A stretch of 64,000 bases of DNA. It comes from Pseudomonas sp. RIT-PI-r. GTDB lineage: Bacteria; Pseudomonadota; Gammaproteobacteria; Pseudomonadales; Pseudomonadaceae. The stretch is from the NCBI RefSeq assembly GCF_001297015.1, contig NZ_LIGE01000046.1, positions 45,729 to 109,728 of the forward strand, given 5' to 3'. Position numbers and translations under genes: made by a program. Of this stretch, positions 58,747-64,000 are shown in pieces. Numbering within the stretch: position 1 is the first letter of the stretch; each line of letters begins with the position of its first letter. The notes beneath the pieces are model-generated. The model had not been told where the DNA came from. It ran no database searches and was given only the letters and a program-made list of their open reading frames with translations.

Positions 58747-60534
58747 TTATTTTTTGCCGGGCAGGACCGAGCTGAGCACTTGTTTGGCAGTTTGCAGGAT
58801 GACGCCCGCCTCGTCAGGGTCGCCCTTGAGCAAGGTCGTGGCGAACTTCTTCGCCTGTTCAAGCTTGATATGCGGCGGCAGCGGCGGCACGTTCGGGTCG
58901 GTCTTGAACTCGATCAGCACCGGTACATCCGATGCCAGCGCCTGCTCCCACGCAGCGGCGACGTCTTCTTCGCGATCGACAAAAATGCCTTTGAGGCCAA
59001 TGGAAATCGCGAACAAGTGATACGGCACATCGGGAATACTCTGCGACGCTTCGAACTTCGGATCCCCTTCCATCACCCGCTGCTCCCAGGTCACCTGATT
59101 GAGATCTTCGTTGTTGAACACCGCGCAGATCCATTGGGGACTCGCCCACTGTCGCCAGTACTTGGCGACCGTGATCAGCTCGGCCATGTTGTTCATCTGC
59201 ATCGCGCCGTCACCCACCAGAGCAATCACTGAGCGCTCGGGATGGGCGAACTTGGCGGCAATCGCATAGGGCACCGCAGCGCCCATCGACGCCAGGCCAC
59301 CGGACAACGAACATTGCATGCCCCGCCGGATCTTCAGATCCCGTGCATACCAGTTGGCGCAGGAGCCAGAGTCGCTGGTGATGATCGCTTGATCGGGCAG
59401 GCGCGGAGACAGTTCGTACACCACCCGCTGCGGGTTGATCGGACTGGCTTTGGCCATCGCGCGTTTTTCCAGGGTTTTCTCCCAACTGCCGCGCCAGCTT
59501 TCGACTTTCTTGCGCCATTTGTTTGAGGTCTTTTGTTCCAGCAGTGGCAACAGCGCGGCGAGGGTTTCGGCGGCATCGCCGACCAGATTGACCTCCATCG
59601 GATAACGCAAGCTGAGCATGTCCGGCTGCAAGTCGATCTGCACGCCGCGAGCCTGGCCTTCCTTGGGCAGAAATTCGGAATAGGGGAAACCCGAGCCGAC
59701 CATCAACAAGGTGTCGCACTCAGTCATCAGTTTGTAGCTGGGCTCGGTACCTAACAGGCCGATGCTGCCGGTGACCCACGGCAGATCGTCCGGCAACGCA
59801 GCTTTACCCAGCAAAGCCTTGGCCACCCCGGCGCCGAGTTTTTCCGCCACCGCAATCACTTCATCGGTCGCCTGCAACGCACCGGCACCGACCAGAATCG
59901 CGACCTTGTCGCCGGCATTCAACACCTGCGCTGCGCGCTGCAGATCCACGTCGTAAGGCAGAACTTTCGGCTTGCTATAGCCTATCCCGGAATGTGCGGT
60001 GCCGTGCGCCCGGGCCGGTGCTTCATAGGGCAGATCCTGCAAGTCATTGGGCAGGATGATTGCCGTGACACGTCGCTCGCCAATGGCCGTGCGCACGGCG
60101 CGGTCAAGCAGATGGCGGACTTGCGCAGGCGCCGACGCCTGCTGCACGAATGCGCCAGCGACATCCTTGAACATCGATAGCAGATCAAGTTCTTGCTGAT
60201 AGTGACTGCCGAGCGCGGTACGCGCCTGCTGGCCGACAATTGCCAGCACCGGCATGTGATCCATCCGCGCGTCGTAGAGCCCGGTGATCAGGTGCGAGGC
60301 GCCGGGGCCGGAAGTGGCGATGCACACACCCAGCTCACCAGTGAACTTGGCATGCGCCGAGGCCATGAACGCCGCCATTTCTTCATGCCGCGCCTGAACA
60401 AATTCGATTTTTCCCTGAGCCCGGCTGAGCGCGCCGAAGACACCATTGATGCCGTCGCCCGGATATCCAAAAATCCGCGTGACACCCCATTGGCTGAGCC
60501 GCTCAACCAGAAAATCTCCCACTGTCGTCGTCAT
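58747..60534 (-). CDS. Thiamine-pyrophosphate enzyme, pyruvate oxidase/PoxB-like
   Basis: A 595-residue protein with three TPP-family domains: the N-terminal Glu in FVQARHEEMAAFMASAHAKF, the central FAD/ADP-like domain (about 190-330), and the C-terminal TPP motif GDGAMQMNNMAELITVAKYW ending in NNEDLNQVTWEQR (GDG...NN). It resembles pyruvate:quinone oxidoreductase more than acetolactate synthase. The C-terminus (KQVLSSVLPGKK) lacks an obvious amphipathic PoxB membrane helix. Ribosome site AGGA. Its start overlaps a 73-codon upstream ORF by ATGA. Confidence 0.88.
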   Translation of the reverse strand: MTTTVGDFLVERLSQWGVTRIFGYPGDGINGVFGALSRAQGKIEFVQARHEEMAAFMASAHAKFTGELGVCIATSGPGASHLITGLYDARMDHMPVLAIVGQQARTALGSHYQQELDLLSMFKDVAGAFVQQASAPAQVRHLLDRAVRTAIGERRVTAIILPNDLQDLPYEAPARAHGTAHSGIGYSKPKVLPYDVDLQRAAQVLNAGDKVAILVGAGALQATDEVIAVAEKLGAGVAKALLGKAALPDDLPWVTGSIGLLGTEPSYKLMTECDTLLMVGSGFPYSEFLPKEGQARGVQIDLQPDMLSLRYPMEVNLVGDAAETLAALLPLLEQKTSNKWRKKVESWRGSWEKTLEKRAMAKASPINPQRVVYELSPRLPDQAIITSDSGSCANWYARDLKIRRGMQCSLSGGLASMGAAVPYAIAAKFAHPERSVIALVGDGAMQMNNMAELITVAKYWRQWASPQWICAVFNNEDLNQVTWEQRVMEGDPKFEASQSIPDVPYHLFAISIGLKGIFVDREEDVAAAWEQALASDVPVLIEFKTDPNVPPLPPHIKLEQAKKFATTLLKGDPDEAGVILQTAKQVLSSVLPGKK

Positions 60535-60752
60535 TTCGATCCTCGCTTGTCACCGGTGCATGGAGCCTTCGCCCACGTAATACCCGTCGGCAGATGTAAG
60601 GGTCTGGACAGTCGGGCCGGCGACGAAGTTTCGATTGATTTGCACCGGTTCAGGTCGCAGGCTTTCTGCTCGTTGGCGCGTATCCACCGCAGTAGCACGC
60701 CGATATCTGCCGTGAGAGACCGAGCCACGAGCAACAGCAACGTATCGATCAT
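60531..60752 (-). CDS. Possible small protein coupled to the TPP enzyme
   Basis: A 73-residue ORF, MIDTLLLLVARSLTADIGVL..., ends in an ATGA overlap with the TPP-enzyme start, the same arrangement seen between real gene pairs in this window. A hydrophobic N-terminal helix is followed by a basic tail. There is no strong ribosome binding site (GGGAAACGGCGG) and I know no homologue, so it may be chance. Otherwise 60535-60821 is gene-free. Confidence 0.3.
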   Translation of the reverse strand: MIDTLLLLVARSLTADIGVLLRWIRANEQKACDLNRCKSIETSSPARLSRPLHLPTGITWAKAPCTGDKRGSK

Positions 60753-60821
60753 CCGCCGTTTCCCGAGCAGGATCCGGTAAGGATCGCAAGGTGCGCTGGT
60801 GCAATATTGGCTCGAGCAACA

Positions 60822-61097
60822 CTAATGGTGCGGATGCACCGTCAACGCCACCAGTTTGATCACGATGGGCCGTACGACGAGAATGCACAGGAACGCCACT
60901 GGCATCGCCAGTTTGTAGGCGTGCAACGCATTATTCAGGTAGTCGTTATCAATCCCGGAGTTGGCGGCGGTGATCACCAGCGACATCAGAAACGCCATGA
61001 TCGTTGCCATGTACAACGCAAATACGTACGGCGTGGCGCGCGACGAAAGCCTGCGACGCCTCGGGTAAACCGCGTCGGAACGAGTGCTTTGATTCAT
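60822..61097 (-). CDS. DUF2798 small membrane protein
   Basis: A 91-residue protein from the ATG at 61097 (MNQSTRSDAVYPRRRRLSSR). Two TM segments, TPYVFALYMATIMAFLMSLV and KLAMPVAFLCILVVRPIVIK, are separated by a short loop. This is the DUF2798 topology. Divergent from the LysR gene at 61223, which may regulate it. Function unknown. Confidence 0.82.
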   Translation of the reverse strand: MNQSTRSDAVYPRRRRLSSRATPYVFALYMATIMAFLMSLVITAANSGIDNDYLNNALHAYKLAMPVAFLCILVVRPIVIKLVALTVHPHH

Positions 61098-61222
61098 ATG
61101 GGTGTTCCATCCATTGGCAGGGAGCCGGCACCTTAGCAAAGGCGTTTCCCCGCAACTAGACGGCCAATCGCAGGTACTTTATAAAGCACAACTTACGAAT
61201 CAATCCTCTGTGCGGGCCATGG

Positions 61223-62170
61223 ATGAATCTGTTAGCGGCGATTGCCAGTTTTATCAAAGTGGTCGAATCGGGTTCCATCGTCAGCGCTGCCAAGGCATTG
61301 GGTGTCAGCGCGGCAGCGGTGAGCCAGACCCTCAATCGACTGGAAGCACATCTCGGCGTGCGTTTGCTGCAACGCACCACGCGCAGCATGGCGCTGACCG
61401 AAAACGGCGCGGTGTATTACGACAGGGTCAAGCGTATCGCCGCCGATCTGGAGTCGGCGCGAAGCTTGATCAGCAGCCACGAAACCGAACTGCAAGGTCG
61501 CCTGAGCATCGCCTCGACCTCAGCGTTCGGCCGGCATGTGCTGGCGCCGCTGCTCGCGGGTTTCGCCGCGCTGCATCCGCGCCTGATCGTTGAACTGTCG
61601 ACCACCAATGGCAAGATCAGCCATATCCAGAACGGCATCGATCTGAGCCTGCGGATCAAGCCGCAACTGGAGGACGGCATCGTTGCGCGCAAGATCGTCT
61701 CCCTGCCTTTCATCATGTGCGCCTCGCCTGCCTATTTGCAGCGCGCCGGTTGGCCGCAATCACCGGACGATCTGCGACATCACGCTTGCCTGGCGTTCCG
61801 TTATCCGCTGGATGGGCGATTTCTGCGCTGGAGCTTTATCCGCGACGGAGAACGTTACGATGCCGACATCAAGGCAACTGCGATCAGCGATGACATCGAC
61901 GCGCTGGCGCTGATGGCAGCCAACGGTGCAGGCATTACCCGGCTGGCAGAATTCGTCGCGGCGCCCTTTATCGAGAGTGGTCGACTGGTGCCGCTGTTTG
62001 AACATCAGCACAGCGCGGTTGTTGAACCGATGGAAATTTACGCCTGCGTACAGGAACGCACGGCGATGACGCCAAAGGTTCGGGCATTTGTCGATTATCT
62101 GACTGGGCACCTGCAGACGCGTTGGCCGATGAGCGCTGAGTCGGCCGACGCCAGCACAGCTTGCCGGTAA
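61223..62170 (+). CDS. LysR-family regulator
   Basis: A 315-residue protein: MNLLAAIASFIKVVESGSIV, HTH AAKALGVSAAAVSQTLNRLE, then MSIASTSAFGRHVLAPLLAGF-type effector domain (LSIASTSAF) with VELSTTNGKISHIQNGIDLS. It belongs to the CrgA/AaeR-like clade often divergent from small membrane proteins or oxidoreductases. Divergent from the DUF2798 gene by 125 bp. The C-terminus runs to ADASTACR just before a REP. Confidence 0.9.
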   Translation: MNLLAAIASFIKVVESGSIVSAAKALGVSAAAVSQTLNRLEAHLGVRLLQRTTRSMALTENGAVYYDRVKRIAADLESARSLISSHETELQGRLSIASTSAFGRHVLAPLLAGFAALHPRLIVELSTTNGKISHIQNGIDLSLRIKPQLEDGIVARKIVSLPFIMCASPAYLQRAGWPQSPDDLRHHACLAFRYPLDGRFLRWSFIRDGERYDADIKATAISDDIDALALMAANGAGITRLAEFVAAPFIESGRLVPLFEHQHSAVVEPMEIYACVQERTAMTPKVRAFVDYLTGHLQTRWPMSAESADASTACR

Positions 62171-62178
62171 CCCCACCG

Positions 62179-62280
62179 GCCTCATCGCGAGCAGGCTCAC
62201 TCCTACACTGTCCAACGGCGGTGCGAATGCTCCGGCAACCCAAAAAATCCCTGTAGGAGTGAGCCTGCTCGCGATGGGGC
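62179..62280. repeat. REP pair in reversed (outward) orientation, GTAGGAGTGAGC family
   Basis: ATCGCGAGCAGGCTCACTCC (62184-) on the left and the complementary GGAGTGAGCCTGCTCGCGAT (-62275) on the right. Thus the order of arms is opposite to the other copies, with a 44-bp spacer between. Confidence 0.85.
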
Positions 62281-62394
62281 CGGCACATCCAGCACTCATC
62301 TCGCCTGCTCGCCAGCGAAGGGGCCAGAGCATGAGCCTTCAGGGCAATCTGCTTAACTGAATCGTTGCAAACTCTTCAGCACAGGAGCTCGGCA

Positions 62395-62850
62395 ATGAAA
62401 CCCGCAAAATCGCTCAGCCTATTGATGCTTGCAGCAAGCCTGTCCGGCTGCGCCACTTCCGCAAGCCCCGGCGCGAACGTGACGCTCACCGCCACCCGCC
62501 AGAACAGCGGGCAGATCGGCAACGTCACCCTCGCTGACTGGGGCGGCAAGCAAACCGGCTTCAGTTTCTTCATCAGCGGCGCACCGAATGGCGCCTCGCT
62601 GCCCCTGCGCCTGTATGCCTTCGTCAATCAAGGCAGTTGCGCACAACCGGGGCCGGTGGCCTACGCGATGAACGATAAAGTCAGCACTGAACGCCAGCCC
62701 GTGCGCGGCTGGGCATTTTCCAGAAGTGCGCCGGTAGCATTGTCGACATTGCTTGCCGGCGAATATTCGGTAGTCGTACGCACCGCCGCAACCGATGGCA
62801 ACGTGGATATTTTTTGTGGGGATATCGGTCACGCAAACAGCACGAAGTAA
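62395..62850 (+). CDS. Hypothetical lipoprotein
   Basis: A 151-residue protein; the ATG at 62395 is preceded by ACAGGAGCTC. The signal peptide MKPAKSLSLLMLAASLSGCA has a clear lipobox (LSGC). The mature part has TLTATRQNSGQIGNVTLADW, GFSFFISGAPNGASLPLRLY and VSTERQPVRGW, and two Cys. It looks like a small beta-sandwich (CHRD/superoxide-dismutase-like layout), but I cannot assign a family. Envelope-anchored. Confidence 0.75.
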   Translation: MKPAKSLSLLMLAASLSGCATSASPGANVTLTATRQNSGQIGNVTLADWGGKQTGFSFFISGAPNGASLPLRLYAFVNQGSCAQPGPVAYAMNDKVSTERQPVRGWAFSRSAPVALSTLLAGEYSVVVRTAATDGNVDIFCGDIGHANSTK

Positions 62851-62922
62851 GCCTGGCACGGGCGCTGAATTTTCCTTAGGGTGTCTGTCTATTCTCAGCC
62901 AGCCAACGATGAGGTCAGTTAC

Positions 62923-63762
62923 ATGAGCAAAGCGCCCTACGTTCCGCCCAAGGTCTGGAAAAACGACGCACCGTCCGGCGGCCAGTTCGCCAGCATCAAC
63001 CGCCCGACTGCCGGGCCAACGCATGAAAAAAACCTGCCGGTCGGCAAGCACCCGTTGCAGCTTTATTCGCTGGCCACACCGAATGGCGTGAAGGTCACCA
63101 TTATGCTCGAAGAGTTGCTCGCGCTCGGTCACAGCGGTGCCGAATACGATGCCTGGCTGATCCGCATCAACGAAGGCGATCAGTTCTCCAGCGGCTTCGT
63201 CGGGATCAATCCGAATTCGAAGATTCCGGCATTGCTCGATCGCAGCGTCGAGCCACCGATCCGCGTCTTCGAGTCCGGTTCGATCCTGCTGTATCTGGCG
63301 GAAAAATTCGGCGCCTTGCTGCCCAGGGATTTGCCCGGACGCACCGAAACCATGAACTGGCTGTTCTGGCAAATGGGCGCGGCGCCTTATCTGGGCGGCG
63401 GCTTCGGACATTTCTATGCCTACGCGCCGGAGAAGCTTGAGTATCCGATCAACCGCTTCACCATGGAGACCAAGCGTCAGCTGGATGTGCTAGATCGGCG
63501 TCTCGGCGAAAGCGCTTATCTGGCGGGCGACAGCTACACCATCGCCGATATCGCGGTGTGGTCGTGGTATGGCCAACTGGTACGCAACACGGTGTATTCG
63601 GCGGCGGAATTTCTCTCCGCGCAGGAATACACCCATGTCCAACGCTGGGCCGAAAACATCGCCCAGCGGCCTGCGGTCGTCCGCGGCATGCGCGTCAACC
63701 GCACGTGGGGCGATGAAGAGAGTCAGGTTGCCGAGCGCCACCAGGCTGCAGATCTAGACTGA
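62923..63762 (+). CDS. yghU: YghU-like glutathione-dependent disulfide-bond oxidoreductase
   Basis: A 279-residue glutathione-transferase-fold protein; ATG 62923 (MSKAPYVPPKVW) is preferred to a 14-codon longer form. The thioredoxin-fold active site LYSLATPNGVKVTIMLEELL, with IPALLDRSVEPPIRVFESGS (cis-Pro and Glu-Ser-Gly), is diagnostic of YghU. The C-terminal helical domain contains YTIADIAVWSWYGQL. It binds two glutathiones and reduces small disulfides (established for E. coli YghU). Confidence 0.92.
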   Translation: MSKAPYVPPKVWKNDAPSGGQFASINRPTAGPTHEKNLPVGKHPLQLYSLATPNGVKVTIMLEELLALGHSGAEYDAWLIRINEGDQFSSGFVGINPNSKIPALLDRSVEPPIRVFESGSILLYLAEKFGALLPRDLPGRTETMNWLFWQMGAAPYLGGGFGHFYAYAPEKLEYPINRFTMETKRQLDVLDRRLGESAYLAGDSYTIADIAVWSWYGQLVRNTVYSAAEFLSAQEYTHVQRWAENIAQRPAVVRGMRVNRTWGDEESQVAERHQAADLD

Positions 63763-63774
63763 ATCATCCCTTCG

Positions 63775-63815
63775 GTAGCGGTGTCGATCGAGAATCACAG
63801 GATCGACACCGCTAC
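63775..63815. terminator. Perfect 15-bp inverted repeat after yghU
   Basis: GTAGCGGTGTCGATC (63775-63789) and GATCGACACCGCTAC (63801-63815) with an 11-nt loop, 13 bp after the stop. There is no T tract, so Rho-independent termination is only plausible; it could be a stabilising hairpin. Confidence 0.5.
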
Positions 63816-63825
63816 GCACTGTTCG

Positions 63826-63857
63826 CCCCCCCCACCCCCCCCCCCCTCCACCCCCCC
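63826..63857. other. Poly-C tract near the window end
   Basis: A 32-base run that is almost entirely C (interrupted by two A and one T), followed by lower-GC sequence to 64000 with no gene I can support. Unusual for this genome; possibly a contig-end or homopolymer sequencing artefact. Confidence 0.6.
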
Positions 63858-64000
63858 AAATCTCTTCCTTCACTCTCCCCAATCGCCCTGCTTGCAGCGG
63901 GGGGGCCAGCTCGCCCACTGGGAACAAATTGTTAATTATTTGACTCGTTTATCTTTCTTTGTGCGGATCAATCTCTCTAGCTCATACAAATACATCTTTG

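Overview
The window is a high-GC chromosome segment from a Pseudomonas, most likely of the P. fluorescens group. The gene content fits: PhnX and phosphonate uptake, MetE plus transsulfuration, a DyP peroxidase, an Alx/TerC protein and many LysR regulators. So do the intergenic REP/REPIN repeats, whose arms read GTAGGAGTGAGCCTGCTCGCGA, GTAGGAGCTGCCGCAGGCTGCGA or TGATCGTTCCCACGC. I see no rRNA, tRNA, IS element, prophage or CRISPR.

Layout: (1-3 kb) the N-terminus of an RND/MMPL transporter, a YCF48-like protein and an unknown membrane protein. (3.2-14.5 kb) a dispersed catabolic regulon: DUF1185, alpha/beta hydrolase, aldehyde dehydrogenase, flavin reductase, CMD protein, GntR regulator and a zinc-ribbon Nudix enzyme; then DUF1330 divergent from RibBA; then a polyamine-type ABC transporter. 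(14.7-19.2 kb) a signal-less binding protein, a TetR-crotonase-hydrolase group, and a second methionine aminopeptidase coupled to a ParD-like protein. (19.3-27.1 kb) a phosphonate cluster ending in PhnX without PhnW. (27.3-28.4 kb) a perfect PHO box on the minus strand followed by a terminator, then a short Ppx/GppA protein. (28.4-31.6 kb) a cobalamin-riboswitch-led BtuFCD-like transporter. (32.3-37.5 kb) MetE and a cystathionine beta-synthase/gamma-lyase operon. (38-39.2 kb) a secreted 13-residue-repeat protein and a YecR-like lipoprotein. (39.3-49 kb) a hybrid kinase and response regulator, BASS transporter, AraC regulator, amidase, DyP peroxidase, Alx/TerC and PotF-like protein. (49-54.6 kb) the rest of the regulon: NCS1 permease, second flavin reductase, chemoreceptor and luciferase-like monooxygenase. 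(54.7-56.4 kb) small unknown genes. (56.4-63.8 kb) housekeeping and stress genes. The last ~180 bases contain a suspicious poly-C tract.

The main observation is a palindromic operator, consensus TATTATGGTATACCAT, at six promoters spread over 50 kb (3.2, 9.07, 10.4, 50.5, 50.7 and 53.4 kb). It overlaps -10 hexamers. At the two divergent gene pairs (DUF1330/ribBA and chemoreceptor/luciferase-like oxygenase) both strands carry a -35 hexamer with a 16-bp spacer. The FCD-type GntR protein at 7286-8038 is the obvious candidate repressor. The regulon would combine uptake (NCS1 permease and ABC importer), chemotaxis, a flavin-dependent monooxygenase with two flavin reductases, private flavin supply (RibBA and a Nudix enzyme resembling FAD pyrophosphatases) and downstream hydrolase/dehydrogenase steps. 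It is analogous in logic to the Rut pyrimidine pathway but has different components. The substrate cannot be read from sequence.
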